This document shows positions 1 through 8,958 of a stretch of 64,000 bases of DNA, piece after piece (within the stretch, counting starts at the first letter, position 1; each line of letters opens with the position of its first letter). Where the stretch lies: assembly GCA_004402895.1 (NCBI GenBank), contig SORT01000002.1:1-64000 (forward strand), written 5' to 3'. Both the position numbers and the translations under genes were made by a program. The notes below the pieces were generated by a model. It saw only the letters and a program-made list of their open reading frames with translations, ran no database searches and had not been told where the DNA came from. This stretch comes from Fidelibacterota bacterium MT.SAG.3. Lineage in GTDB: Bacteria > Fidelibacterota > SORT01.

Positions 1-222
1 AGCCAACAAGTCGTTCGCTGCGATGCTCGCGAATAGGGAATTTGCCGCAATGTTAACCAACAAGTCGTTCGCGGCGATGCTCGCAAGCAAGGAATTTGCA
101 GCGATGTTATCCAACAAGTCGTTCGCGGCGATGCTCGCGAATCGTGAGTTTTCCGCTATGTTAGCCAACAAATCGTTCGCGGCGATGCTTGCAAGCAAGG
201 AATTTGCAGCGATGTTATCCAA
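1..222 (+). repeat. Inverted exact copy of nonapeptide-repeat coding DNA
   Basis: These 222 bases are, base for base, the reverse complement of 14619-14840 inside the nonapeptide-repeat gene, and read on the plus strand they encode about eight units of the MLANKSFAA type. Units within the parent array differ from each other, so perfect identity over eight consecutive units means a very recent copy or an artefact. Identity stops at 222, where the parent continues CAAGTCG and this copy runs into sufS. No start, membrane segment or natural stop of the parent gene is here, so I do not call a gene. Confidence 0.9.
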
Positions 223-822
223 TAGTACAAGAACATTTTCGGAGTGAGCAATTTCAATTATCTCTTTAACCGGATTCAAATTCCCCAAAACGTTTGAAGC
301 ATGTGATACTGCAACTAACTTTGTCCTGTTATCTGAAACGAGCTCTCGCAAGCTCTCTAAATTCAATGAAGCATCCTCGTTCAGCTCGATAAACTTCAAC
401 TCTACACCGATATTTTTCGCAAGCAGTTGCCAGGGGATCAGATTACTGTGGTGCTCCATTTCTGAAAGGATTATAACGTCTCCCTCTTCCATGAACTTCC
501 TTCCCCATGCATGAGCCACAAGATTTATCGACTCGGTCGTTCCTTTAGTGAAAATAATTTCCTCAGGTCGTGACGCGTTAAAAAAGTTTGCAATCTTGAT
601 CCTTGCGTTCTCGTAGCCTTCTGTTGATTTTTCGCTAAGCAAGTGAATACCGCGATGAACATTAGCATTATAGTTATACATATATTCATTCATGAGTTCA
701 ATAACGGATTTGGGTTTTTGCGTGGTGGCGGCGTTATCGAGATATACCAAGGGCTTATCATGCACCTTTGTTGAAAGTATGGGGAAATCTTTGCGGATGG
801 TCTCAACGTCAAGGGAACTCAT
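223..822 (-). CDS. sufS: SufS cysteine desulfurase, N-terminal half only
   Basis: Group II cysteine desulfurase, a PLP enzyme that takes sulfur from cysteine and passes it to the SufBCD scaffold. The reading frame begins at ATG 820-822 and shows the family's opening (YLDNAATTQKP), the cofactor-region TKGTTESIN and SEMEHHSN motifs, and the strand ending VLVLLD, whose Asp contacts the PLP ring. About 202 residues of a normal 400 or so are present. The PLP lysine and the active-site cysteine loop are missing because the gene runs into the inverted repeat copy at 217-223. The frame stays open antisense through the repeat to base 1, so no stop is seen. It follows the Rieske gene by 3 bases and is the last SUF gene visible. 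The break is probably an artefact, so the organism likely has an intact copy. Confidence 0.88.
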
Positions 823-825
823 TTA

Positions 826-1140
826 TCATTCCTCATCGGTTATCAAATAGATAGTGTCATCCTCTATTTCGACCTGGTATGTTTCAACAGGAATTACGGC
901 AGGCATTTGAACTGCTGTTCCCGTAGTTACATCAAATTTTGCTCCATGTCTCGGGCATGTAATAATATTTCCTTCAAGTACTCCCTGGTCTAATGGCGCG
1001 CCGTCATGAGTACATACATCGTTAATGGCATAAAATGTACCGTCGACATTACATACCGCAATTCTTTTTTCACCCACTTGAAAAGAACGGGCTTTCCCCG
1101 GTTCTATTTCGCTGGTTTCTCCGATCGATTCACGGGACAT
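826..1140 (-). CDS. Rieske-type [2Fe-2S] ferredoxin of the SUF operon
   Basis: A 104-residue small Rieske ferredoxin of the NirD / dioxygenase-ferredoxin type. The cluster ligands are all visible: C43 and H45 in VCTHDGAP and C62 and H65 in TCPRHGAKF. It has no signal peptide or membrane segment, so it is cytoplasmic. It sits between sufD, whose stop it abuts, and sufS, three bases downstream, so it should be co-translated with them. Small Rieske proteins are repeatedly found in SUF operons and may supply electrons for cluster assembly or sulfane reduction; that role is inference. Full length for the family. Confidence 0.9.
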   Translation of the reverse strand: MSRESIGETSEIEPGKARSFQVGEKRIAVCNVDGTFYAINDVCTHDGAPLDQGVLEGNIITCPRHGAKFDVTTGTAVQMPAVIPVETYQVEIEDDTIYLITDEE

Positions 1141-2493
1141 TCAAGCTCCTAATTTTTTATCAATGAATTGATAAATATGCTCTCTGAGAATCTCAGAATC
1201 AATAGCTTTCAATACGGGTGCGAAAAAACCGTTTATGATTAATTTTTCTGCAGCTGATTTCGTCAGACCACGGCTCATCAAATAGAAAATTTCATCTTTG
1301 TCGAGATTCCCCACCGTTGCTCCATGGCTTGCTTTAACATCATTTGCATTTATTTCTAACGTGGGAACGGAGTCTGCTCTTGCATCGTCGCTTAGCAGAA
1401 TATTATTGTTGGTAAGATACGAATCCGTTTGCTGCGCTTCTTCTGATATCTTTATCAAACCTCTGAACACAGAGCGGGACTTCCCTTTTAGAACACCTTT
1501 GTAAAGGAGGTCTGCTGTTGTATTAGGAGCCTCATGGCTTAGAAGTCCCCAGAAATCATGATGCTGCTTATCACTGGCAAGAAAGAAACCTCTTGTATTC
1601 GTTGATGCCCCCTGCCCTATTAGTCTTGTCTCAAAAGAGCTCCGTGTGACTTTCCCGCCGAGCGTACCGACCATCCAATTCATCGAAGCGTCTCTCTCGA
1701 CTACCGCTTTCCGTGTGGAAATATCCACGACATTGTTTCCCCAATTCTGAAACGTCATATAATTGAGTGAAGCGCCGTCTTTTACCACAACTTCAGCGAC
1801 GGAAGAGTTCAACGAATCTGTGGAATAATCATCAGACCTGCATTGCTCTATATATGTCACGTGAGCGCCTGCCTCAAGCACTATCAGAGAGTGATGAAAC
1901 AAAGCTTCGCCGCCGTCTGTCATCAGTATATATGACTTGAACGGCATTTTAATCTCTATGCCTTTCGGAACATAGAGGAATATACCACCGTTCCACAGCG
2001 CCGCATTTAGTGAACTGAATTTACCTTCGCCTACCGGAACAACTTTTTCCATAAAGTGTTTCTGCACCAATTCCGGATGATTCCGTACAGCATCCGCCAT
2101 GCTGCAAAATATCACTCCCTTTTCTGTCAACTCTTCGTCCACGTCAGTGAAAGTGACTTGTGAGTCATGCTGAATAAGCAATCCCGGTTTGCACATTCCA
2201 CCGTTCTCTTCAATGTGAATAGCTTCGTCAGAAAGCAATTTTATTGCCTCATCGGGAAAAGATTCAAATTTTTCTACAGCCGAATATTTTGACTTTTCAA
2301 GTGTTTTCACATTCTTGATATTCAGAGTTGATAAATCGGTATATTTCCACATCTCATCACGCTGAGTAGGCATCGGTAGGTTTTCGTAAGCTTCCCATGC
2401 CGTATTGCGTTTTTCTTTGATCCAATCCGGGCTTTCAGAGTCGCTTGAAATGCGTTCTACATCTTCCCATCCGAACCCTAACAGTTCTGTCAT
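1141..2493 (-). CDS. sufD: SufD, Fe-S cluster assembly scaffold subunit
   Basis: A 450-residue member of the SufB/SufD family and the partner of SufB in the SufBC2D scaffold. The C-terminal beta-helix region is clear, including the ASHGATVG motif whose His corresponds to the functional SufD histidine, followed by the family ending DEIFYLMSRG and INGFF. The N-terminal helical region contains the typical WKYTDLS segment. It lies 39 bases after sufB and directly abuts the Rieske gene. Length and motifs are normal. Confidence 0.95.
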   Translation of the reverse strand: MTELLGFGWEDVERISSDSESPDWIKEKRNTAWEAYENLPMPTQRDEMWKYTDLSTLNIKNVKTLEKSKYSAVEKFESFPDEAIKLLSDEAIHIEENGGMCKPGLLIQHDSQVTFTDVDEELTEKGVIFCSMADAVRNHPELVQKHFMEKVVPVGEGKFSSLNAALWNGGIFLYVPKGIEIKMPFKSYILMTDGGEALFHHSLIVLEAGAHVTYIEQCRSDDYSTDSLNSSVAEVVVKDGASLNYMTFQNWGNNVVDISTRKAVVERDASMNWMVGTLGGKVTRSSFETRLIGQGASTNTRGFFLASDKQHHDFWGLLSHEAPNTTADLLYKGVLKGKSRSVFRGLIKISEEAQQTDSYLTNNNILLSDDARADSVPTLEINANDVKASHGATVGNLDKDEIFYLMSRGLTKSAAEKLIINGFFAPVLKAIDSEILREHIYQFIDKKLGA

Positions 2494-2532
2494 CTACACT
2501 ATTCCTTTAAATCTTCTATATAATTATAGTTG

Positions 2533-3936
2533 TTAACCTACCGAACCTTCCATCTGAAGTTCAATCAGTCTATTCATCTCGACCGCATATTCCAACGGCA
2601 GTAATTTTGTAAATGGCTCTATAAAACCATTTATGATCATATTCCGCGCTTCGTCTTCAGGAATGCCTCTCTGCTGAAGATAGAATATCTGCTCATCGGA
2701 GAGTTTAGAAACTGTCGCTTCATGCTCTATCGCAGCGGTGGGATCTTCGATCTCGATATACGGATAAGTGTCGGTTGCGGACGCTTCGTCAAGCAACAAT
2801 GCATCGCAGTTGACGTTGCTTTTGCATCCCTCCATACCTTCATGTATCTTCACGAGTCCACGATATGTTGACCTGCCCTTTCCCTTACTGATAGATTTGG
2901 AAATAATCTTCGATGTAGTATAGGGCGCCAAATGCACAACCTTCGAACCCACATCCTGATGCTGACCGGTGTTGGCAAATGCGATGGAAATTACATCCGC
3001 CTTGGCGCCGCGCTCCATAAGATAAACAGATGGATATTTCATCGTTACCTTACTGCCGAGATTAGCGTCTATCCATTCCATTGTGGCGTTCTCATATGCT
3101 TGAGCTCGTTTTGTGACGAGATTATAAACATTGCCGGACCAGTTTTGGAGCGTAGTATATCTTACGCGTGAATCCTTCTTGCATATGATTTCTACCACTG
3201 CTGAATGCAGAGAATTGGTGGTATAGGTCGGTGCTGTGCAACCTTCGATATACTGCACATTAGAACCTTCATCAGCGATTATCATCGTGCGTTCAAACTG
3301 ACCCATATTCTGAGTATTGATGCGGAAATACGCTTGTAGCGGCAGACCAACCTTAACACCTTTGGGGATATAGAGAAAACTTCCTCCGCTCCAAACTGCT
3401 GTGTTAAGAGCAGCAAGCTTGTTATCCGCGGCGGGAACCACCGAACCAAAATATTTCTTTACGAGCTTTTCGTGTTCCCTTAGAGCGGTGTCCGTATCTA
3501 CGAATATAACGCCTTGCTTCTCCCACTCACCCTGAAGCGCTCCATATACTGATTCGCTGTCATATTGGGCTTCCGCTCCCGCAAGGAACTTCCGTTCCGA
3601 TTCAGGTATGCCGAGTTTTTCGAACGTCTCTTTGATTTCAGCAGGCACATCATCCCAATCTGTCATCTTCTTGTCCGACGCGCGAACGAAATAGATAATA
3701 TCGTCGAAGTCAATTTCTGAAAGGTCTGCTCCCCATTCAGGCATCGGTTTTTCCAAGAATATTTCATATGCTTTCAGTCGGAGATCCGTCATCCAGCCGG
3801 GCTCGCTCTTTATATTGGATATATCTTCAACGGTTTTCCGGCTCAACCCTTTATCAAATATTATCTCCGGTTTGACATCGTCTGAAAAGCCGTATTTATA
3901 TTCTTCTGTACCTATATCTGTTGTTGGTAATGACAT
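2533..3936 (-). CDS. sufB: SufB, Fe-S cluster assembly scaffold subunit
   Basis: A 467-residue SufB. The two residues that in E. coli build the nascent cluster at the SufB-SufD interface are recognisable: C377 in NCDALLLD and H405 in EHEATVSKL, with the same 28-residue spacing as E. coli C405/H433. The core beta-helix and the ending FYLQQRGI / INGFIEPF are standard. Its ATG overlaps the sufC stop by one base (TAATG), which implies translational coupling. Confidence 0.97.
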   Translation of the reverse strand: MSLPTTDIGTEEYKYGFSDDVKPEIIFDKGLSRKTVEDISNIKSEPGWMTDLRLKAYEIFLEKPMPEWGADLSEIDFDDIIYFVRASDKKMTDWDDVPAEIKETFEKLGIPESERKFLAGAEAQYDSESVYGALQGEWEKQGVIFVDTDTALREHEKLVKKYFGSVVPAADNKLAALNTAVWSGGSFLYIPKGVKVGLPLQAYFRINTQNMGQFERTMIIADEGSNVQYIEGCTAPTYTTNSLHSAVVEIICKKDSRVRYTTLQNWSGNVYNLVTKRAQAYENATMEWIDANLGSKVTMKYPSVYLMERGAKADVISIAFANTGQHQDVGSKVVHLAPYTTSKIISKSISKGKGRSTYRGLVKIHEGMEGCKSNVNCDALLLDEASATDTYPYIEIEDPTAAIEHEATVSKLSDEQIFYLQQRGIPEDEARNMIINGFIEPFTKLLPLEYAVEMNRLIELQMEGSVG

Positions 3937-4712
3937 TAGTCACTGTCCTTTCCCGATTCGCCGTACTTTTCTTTAAGCCAATCGTAACCTTTTTCTTCTA
4001 ATTTCTCGGCGAGTTCACCTCCGCCGGTTTCAACTATTCTTCCTTCTATCATAACATGAACAAAATCAGGTTTGATGTAACGCAATATCCTCTGATAGTG
4101 CGTGATGACCAAAACGGACGAGTCTTCAGGGAGGAGTTCGTTGACCCCTTTTGCGACAATTTGAAGCGCGTCGATATCGAGACCCGAATCAGTCTCGTCA
4201 AGTACCGCCAACTTCGGCTGAAGAACAGCCATCTGTAGGATTTCGTTACGCTTCTTCTCACCGCCCGAAAATCCTTCATTAAGATATCTGCCAGAGAATG
4301 ATTCGTCTATTTTCAAGAACTCCATCTTCTCCTTGAGCAGATTTCGGAACTCCCAAATGCTCAGTTCTTCCTTTTTGATCGTGTTATATGCCACCCGTAA
4401 AAAATTATCAACGGTCACTCCGGGAACTTCCGAAGGGTATTGAAACGCAAGAAACAATCCCTTCCTCGCCCGTTCATCAGGAGACATTTCAAGAACATTC
4501 TCTCCCTCCATGGTCACGGAACCGCTCGTTACTTCGTAACTGCTTTTTCCCGCCAACGCGTATGCCAATGTGCTCTTGCCGGTACCATTCGGCCCCATTA
4601 TCGCATGAACCTCACCCGGACCGATTTTCAGATCAACTCCTTTGAGGATCTCTTTGTCACCAATTTTTACTTTAAGGTTCTCTACTGTCAAGAGACCGTT
4701 TTTTTCTGTCAT
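3936..4712 (-). CDS. sufC: SufC, ATPase of the SUF complex
   Basis: ABC-type ATPase of 258 residues that drives conformational change of SufBD. Walker A is GPNGTGKS (40-47), the Q-loop glutamine is at 91, the signature FSGGEKKR at 148-155, and Walker B with catalytic Glu ([12 protein letters not shown]) at 168-179. It is soluble, as expected for SufC, with no membrane segments. An AAAGGAA Shine-Dalgarno lies upstream of the ATG. Second gene of the operon after the DUF309 gene. Confidence 0.97.
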   Translation of the reverse strand: MTEKNGLLTVENLKVKIGDKEILKGVDLKIGPGEVHAIMGPNGTGKSTLAYALAGKSSYEVTSGSVTMEGENVLEMSPDERARKGLFLAFQYPSEVPGVTVDNFLRVAYNTIKKEELSIWEFRNLLKEKMEFLKIDESFSGRYLNEGFSGGEKKRNEILQMAVLQPKLAVLDETDSGLDIDALQIVAKGVNELLPEDSSVLVITHYQRILRYIKPDFVHVMIEGRIVETGGGELAEKLEEKGYDWLKEKYGESGKDSD

Positions 4713-4746
4713 ATTATTGCTTTGTTCCTTTCTTATTCCGCAGAGT

Positions 4747-5154
4747 TTATGTTAGTCCTAAAATCTTTTCCGCATTATAATCAAATTTCGGAAATGTTCC
4801 AAAGTTTTTGTCAGAATCGGGGTTGTCAAGAAGAAACCGTACATTTTTCAGCCACTCTTTAAGAGATAAAAGCATCTCAGGGAGGTTAATACCCACCTCG
4901 ACTGCAGCGTAATCCGATAGTTTCCGATTAGCCTTCTCGAGCTGACGATACGCGCCCACGTAATTTGAATCTCTAAGATGATAGAACCCAACCGCTACAT
5001 GTATCAAACCCTGTAGGAATCGTCTCAAATCTCCCCCTTTATCCATCCAGATATCTTCTATAGTTTCGTGGCAGGCAAAGTATTTGCCGCTGTTGTGCTC
5101 TTCAAGTCCTTTTATCAGTTCCCGACGCTCATTTTCTGTCAAAATTTCTAACAA
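4747..5154 (-). CDS. DUF309 family protein heading the SUF operon
   Basis: A 135-residue all-helical protein of the DUF309 family. The family hallmark, a helix with ECHE/ACHETIEDIW, is at about residues 25-36, followed by the conserved LQGLIHVAVGFYHLR helix, which together may bind a metal. The start is TTG at 5152-5154; no in-frame ATG exists near it and its ribosome binding site is weak. The biochemical function of the family is unknown to me. Being 34 bases ahead of sufC and behind the operator at 5194-5218, it is probably the first cistron of the SUF operon, which hints at an iron-sulfur connection. Confidence 0.8.
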   Translation of the reverse strand: MLEILTENERRELIKGLEEHNSGKYFACHETIEDIWMDKGGDLRRFLQGLIHVAVGFYHLRDSNYVGAYRQLEKANRKLSDYAAVEVGINLPEMLLSLKEWLKNVRFLLDNPDSDKNFGTFPKFDYNAEKILGLT

Positions 5155-5175
5155 TTTATTTCTTTTAAGTCACTG

Positions 5176-5218
5176 TTATTACATAACTTATCTAATTACG
5201 ACAACTTTTGTCCTAATT
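5176..5218 (-). promoter_or_regulatory. Palindromic operator and likely promoter of the SUF operon
   Basis: An 11-base inverted repeat occupies 5194-5204 and 5208-5218 around a 3-base centre. In the operon direction the arms are AATTAGGACAA and TTGTCGTAATT, pairing at 10 of 11 positions. A weak promoter fits inside it: a -35-like TTGTCG at 5199-5204, then 17 bases, then TAATAA at 5176-5181. GGAC-type palindromes of this form are typical of Rrf2-family regulators (IscR/SufR-like), so control by iron-sulfur status is a reasonable inference. No regulator gene is in the window. Confidence 0.6.
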
Positions 5219-5419
5219 AATATACTTTGCCTGTGTCTAATTGGCAAGCGAAATAACTAATAATAATATTTAGCGGGTTCTATGTTAGCAGTACCCACCG
5301 CCGGCCGTTCAGACCCGTTCAATAACTAACCGAAATAGCGATTCACCCGCTAATGCGAAGACTTATAAATTTTAATGGCGCCAAAGCTGCCGATAAGCCT
5401 GTAATTTCGTTTTAAGGCG
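5219..5419. other. Gap with a long-range inverted repeat
   Basis: No gene is seen. A perfect 9-base inverted repeat (TTAGCGGGT at 5270-5278, ACCCGCTAA at 5345-5353) encloses a second nested pair (GTTAG at 5284-5288, CTAAC at 5326-5330). A small GGCG/CGCC hairpin lies near 5415-5428, at the end of the truncated subtilase. Confidence 0.5.
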
Positions 5420-6286
5420 TCATCCGCCTACATGAATACCGTCCCGAAAACCACCCGCAGCTGACCATGTGGCCGTTCCGTGCCCCTGAGCCAGTTCACC
5501 ATCTTCATCGGAGACGATAATGTCGTTATTGACAAAATCCATCTGAGCGATCAACCTGCCCGAGTTGACGATATCGCTGAAGGAGCCGTGCGATACTCTG
5601 AATCCCGTGTCAAACATTGCGATGAGCACACCTTCTCCGGTATAGCCAGAATCATGTGCCGCGACAACGTTAATTTGATCCAATTGGGCAAATGAGGAGC
5701 CATAGTCTATATTACCGGACGAACCTCTTTTGTCTAAAGTGGGTTTGGATTTGATTGGAGAAGGGGGGTGAGATAATTTATGATATTTCACCGGTTCGAT
5801 TCTGGCTACGAACGGTAAGGATGAGATGAATGAAAGATCATCGGCGCTTATCTCAATAGAAACCGCGTTGAACCAGCGACTCAGCTGTCTTATCCTCATG
5901 ACGCGACCGGAAATCTGTTCAATATATGGCTTGTAAACAGGAAGGTCCGTAAAATTAACAAGGTTCTTTACTTTCTTTCGGTTCTTGAGGCTTCGCGGAC
6001 TTCGGTTTGAAATGAGTTTTTCTATCTCGGAATTTAATTCAGTTTCATCTGTGAAACCTTTATCAGTAAAGAAGATCCAGAGCGTCCGGCTGTTATCAGC
6101 TTCAGTCGAATTCGCATTGACCTTCTCATATGAGCGGACAAAAGAATCGGTACGAACTATGTTATTCTGAATATAACTGAATTTGTTTTGGGCGTAGCTG
6201 ACCGCTCTGAATGAAAACCCCAACAGCAGCGAGAGCAGTAAAGTGTTTATGCATAAACTTAAAAACCTCATCCCTCTTCTCTTCAT
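5420..6286 (-). pseudogene. Truncated subtilisin-like (S8) secreted protease
   Basis: The N-terminal half of a secreted subtilase. The start is best placed at ATG 6284-6286, behind AAGGGA, which gives a clean signal peptide (MKRRGMRFLSL then a hydrophobic run ending FRAVSYA). After a propeptide-like region the catalytic Asp (MFDTGFRVSHG) and catalytic His (GQ-like QGHGTATWSAAGG) are present. The frame then ends at GFRDGIHVGG, so the oxyanion-hole Asn and the nucleophilic Ser are absent. At about 288 residues it cannot be an active protease. No continuation is visible to the left before the SUF operon. A true 3' deletion fits best. Confidence 0.8.
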
Positions 6287-6310
6287 GACATCCCTTATTT
6301 TTAGTCTCTG

Positions 6311-6389
6311 TTGACTCGCATAATCACTACAATTTAACGAAAAGTCTTGCTCATTATCGGTCAATATACGGGCGTTCTGCCGAAAATCG
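6311..6389. repeat. Dispersed intergenic repeat, copy 1
   Basis: An 80-90 base repeat running from TTGACTCGCAT to GCCGAAAATCG, overlapping the 5' end of the subtilase transcript. It matches 6696-6772 closely, sharing the start, a CAATT-AACGA block, the CATTATC-TCAATAT block and CCGAAAATC. A weaker copy is at about 9010-9081. Confidence 0.7.
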
Positions 6390-6442
6390 AACTGTCGGTA
6401 TATAATGGTCATAAGGTTCAACTATAATAATGCAGTGTGGAA

Positions 6443-6600
6443 GAGAGGGCAAGAATGGACCCTGTAGTACGGGATCCTCTACAGCATGTATAAATACCAT
6501 ATCTCGCCCTCTCGCTTAAGTATAATAGCTGGTTGAGAAAAATACAATTAAAAAGAAAAAAGGAGCAGATTGTACCTCGTGATGGTATCCGCCCCCTTTT
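6443..6600. other. Gap with nested inverted repeats and a terminator-like hairpin
   Basis: GAGAGGGC (6443-6450) pairs with GCCCTCTC (6506-6513), and inside it CTGTAG (6462-6467) pairs with CTACAG (6479-6484), giving a two-tier hairpin. At about 6560-6597 an imperfect GC-rich hairpin is followed on the minus strand by a run of six T residues, so it looks like an intrinsic terminator for minus-strand transcription although no intact minus-strand gene lies to its right. No coding sequence is seen between the subtilase and the aconitase gene. Confidence 0.45.
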
Positions 6601-6695
6601 AAATGTGATTGAAATATATAAGAAATGACGACAAGAGTGTTGATGGCTGTCACATCAACAGCACAAACTGCCGCTATTACTGTCGCTAAACTCTC

Positions 6696-6772
6696 TTGAC
6701 TCGCATATTCAGGACAATTGAACGATAAGATTTACCCATTATCATTCAATATTCAGGCAATCCACCGAAAAT
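6696..6772. repeat. Dispersed intergenic repeat, copy 2
   Basis: Second copy of the family seen at 6311-6389, same orientation, 385 bases away. It begins TTGACTCGCAT and ends CACCGAAAATC. There is no open frame. It is short and occurs only between genes, like a REP or MITE remnant. Confidence 0.7.
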
Positions 6773-7011
6773 CAGCTGTGTTTTTATAAATTTACATTTG
6801 ATAAGTGAAATTATAGGAAAATATCGTCTGCTTGAATTGTCTACTCTCTTAAGAAGGCAAACTAAATCCTGCTGCCGCATCCGCTCTGCTTCTTTTATTT
6901 AAGGCTTGTTTCAAACTTCCTGCCATTCGAGATGAAAAAATAACATAATTAGAATCTTTACAATCCACGTTGTCGGCAGTATATTCTCACCCTAATTTAG
7001 GAGTTTTGCGA

Positions 7012-8958
7012 ATGGGAAAAAATCTTACTCAAAAGCTGATTGGAAGCCACCTTGTTCACGGAAGGATGGTCCCGGGTGAGGAGATCGGAATTAAAATAGA
7101 CCAGACTCTCACTCAGGATGCCACGGGAACGATGGTAATGCTCGAATTTGAAGCGATGGGAATCCCGCGGGTCGTAACCGAGCTATCGGCTCAGTATATA
7201 GATCACAACTTGATTCAGACAGATTTCAAAAATGCTGATGACCATCTATTCCTGCGCAGTGCGTGCAAAAAATTTGGGCTGTGGTACAGCGGACCGGGCA
7301 ACGGCGTTAGCCATCCGGTGCATATGGAGCGATTCGGGGTACCGGGGAAAACGCTTTTAGGTTCCGATAGCCATACATGCGCCGCCGGTTCGTTGGGTAT
7401 GCTTGCAATGGGGGCAGGTGGACTCGAGGTAGCGATGGCGATGGCGGGCAACCAGCTTTACCTTAAGATGCCCAAAGTCTGGGGTATTGAGCTCACTGGG
7501 GAGCTACCGGAGTGGGTTAGCGCAAAGGACGTTATCCTCGAGATGCTCCGTAGGCATAAGGTCGACGGCGGGGTAGGCAAGATCATCGAATATTTTGGTT
7601 CCGGCTTAGAAACTCTGACGGCGATGGACCGCCACGTTATCGCCAACATGGGAGCTGAGCTCGGAGCGACTTCATCGATCTTCCCGTCAGATGACAATAT
7701 AAAAACCTATCTGAGAACTCATGGGCGTGAGGCAGACTGGAGCGAGATTCTCGCCGATGATGACGCCGAATACGATGAATATGATAAGATAAACCTCTCC
7801 GAGTTGGAGCCGCTCATCGCCTTACCCAGTAGCCCCGGAAACGTGGTTCCTGTTAGCGAAGTAGCCGGACGGGAGATCTATCAGGCGATGATCGGATCGT
7901 CGGCTAATCCGGGACTAAGGGATTTTGCTGTCGCAGCTCTCATGGTCGAAGGCAAACGTGTGCATGACGGCGTCTCCTTTGACATCAATCCCACATCACG
8001 CCAGGTTCAGGAAAATCTCATAGAAATGGGACTATACACAAAGCTTATTCGCGCCGGAGGGCGCATCCATGAGTCGGGCTGCAACGGCTGCATCGGCATG
8101 GGTCAGGCGCCTGCCACCGGACGAATCAGCTTGCGGACCGTGCCGAGGAACTTCCCCGGTCGCTCCGGTACGAAGGAAGACCAGGTGTATCTGTGCAGTC
8201 CGGAAACCGCAGTCGCTTCTGCTCTAACCGGTGTTATAACCGACCCACGTACAATTGATATGGATTATCCCCGGTTCAAGGAACCCGAAAAGATCATCAT
8301 CAATACCGACATGCTGATCGCGCCCGGTCTGAATAACGAAAAGATCGATCTCATAAAGGGACCGAACATAAAGCCGCTTCCTCAGTTCGACCCCCTTCCC
8401 GACTCGCTGCAGCTTCCGGTGCTCCTGAAAGTCGGCGATGACGTGTCAACCGATGATATCCTGGCCGCCGGAACCCGTGTATTACCTTTCAGGAGCAATA
8501 TTCCGGAAATAAGTAAATTCGTCTTCGAACGGATTGACGAGACCTATTATAAGAGAGCTATGAAACACCGGGAAGAGGGCTCGCTTATCGTAGGAGGAAG
8601 TAACTATGGTCAGGGTTCAAGCAGGGAACATGCAGCCATCGGACCCAGATACCTTGGTGTAAAAATGGTTGTCGTTAAGCACTTTGCCCGAATTCACTGG
8701 CAAAATCTCATCAATTTCGGAATTCTGCCGCTTACTTTCATCAATCCTGATGACTTTATAAAGATAAACCGAGGCGATGTTATTTCGGTTTCCAACCTTC
8801 GTAGCGTCATTCGGAACGGCAAAAAGGTCAGCCTCGTCAACGAGACGAAGAACGAAACCTATGAAACAGAGCACGTACTGAGCGAAAGACAGGTTGAAAT
8901 AATCCTGATCGGCTCTCTTATCAACCTCGTCAAGAAACAGAACAAAAGTAAAAAATAA
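7012..8958 (+). CDS. Aconitase-family hydratase lacking one cluster cysteine
   Basis: A 648-residue aconitase paralogue with the large (PF00330) and small swivel (PF00694) domains fused. The start is ATG 7012, which has AGGAG about 8 bases upstream; an earlier in-frame TTG at 6970 has none. Substrate-site motifs are kept: DHNLIQTD, GSDSHT, RNFPGRSGT, and GSNYGQGSSREHAA in the swivel domain. Of the three [4Fe-4S] cysteines, two remain (SGCNGCIGMG), but the first, normally in GSCTNSS or GTCTNSS, is a serine here (IGSSANPG) at exactly the same 60-residue spacing. The other aconitase in this window (34979-36907) has all three. It may be inactive, bind a different cluster, or act on another hydroxy-acid. 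It stands alone among repeats. Confidence 0.85.
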   Translation: MGKNLTQKLIGSHLVHGRMVPGEEIGIKIDQTLTQDATGTMVMLEFEAMGIPRVVTELSAQYIDHNLIQTDFKNADDHLFLRSACKKFGLWYSGPGNGVSHPVHMERFGVPGKTLLGSDSHTCAAGSLGMLAMGAGGLEVAMAMAGNQLYLKMPKVWGIELTGELPEWVSAKDVILEMLRRHKVDGGVGKIIEYFGSGLETLTAMDRHVIANMGAELGATSSIFPSDDNIKTYLRTHGREADWSEILADDDAEYDEYDKINLSELEPLIALPSSPGNVVPVSEVAGREIYQAMIGSSANPGLRDFAVAALMVEGKRVHDGVSFDINPTSRQVQENLIEMGLYTKLIRAGGRIHESGCNGCIGMGQAPATGRISLRTVPRNFPGRSGTKEDQVYLCSPETAVASALTGVITDPRTIDMDYPRFKEPEKIIINTDMLIAPGLNNEKIDLIKGPNIKPLPQFDPLPDSLQLPVLLKVGDDVSTDDILAAGTRVLPFRSNIPEISKFVFERIDETYYKRAMKHREEGSLIVGGSNYGQGSSREHAAIGPRYLGVKMVVVKHFARIHWQNLINFGILPLTFINPDDFIKINRGDVISVSNLRSVIRNGKKVSLVNETKNETYETEHVLSERQVEIILIGSLINLVKKQNKSKK

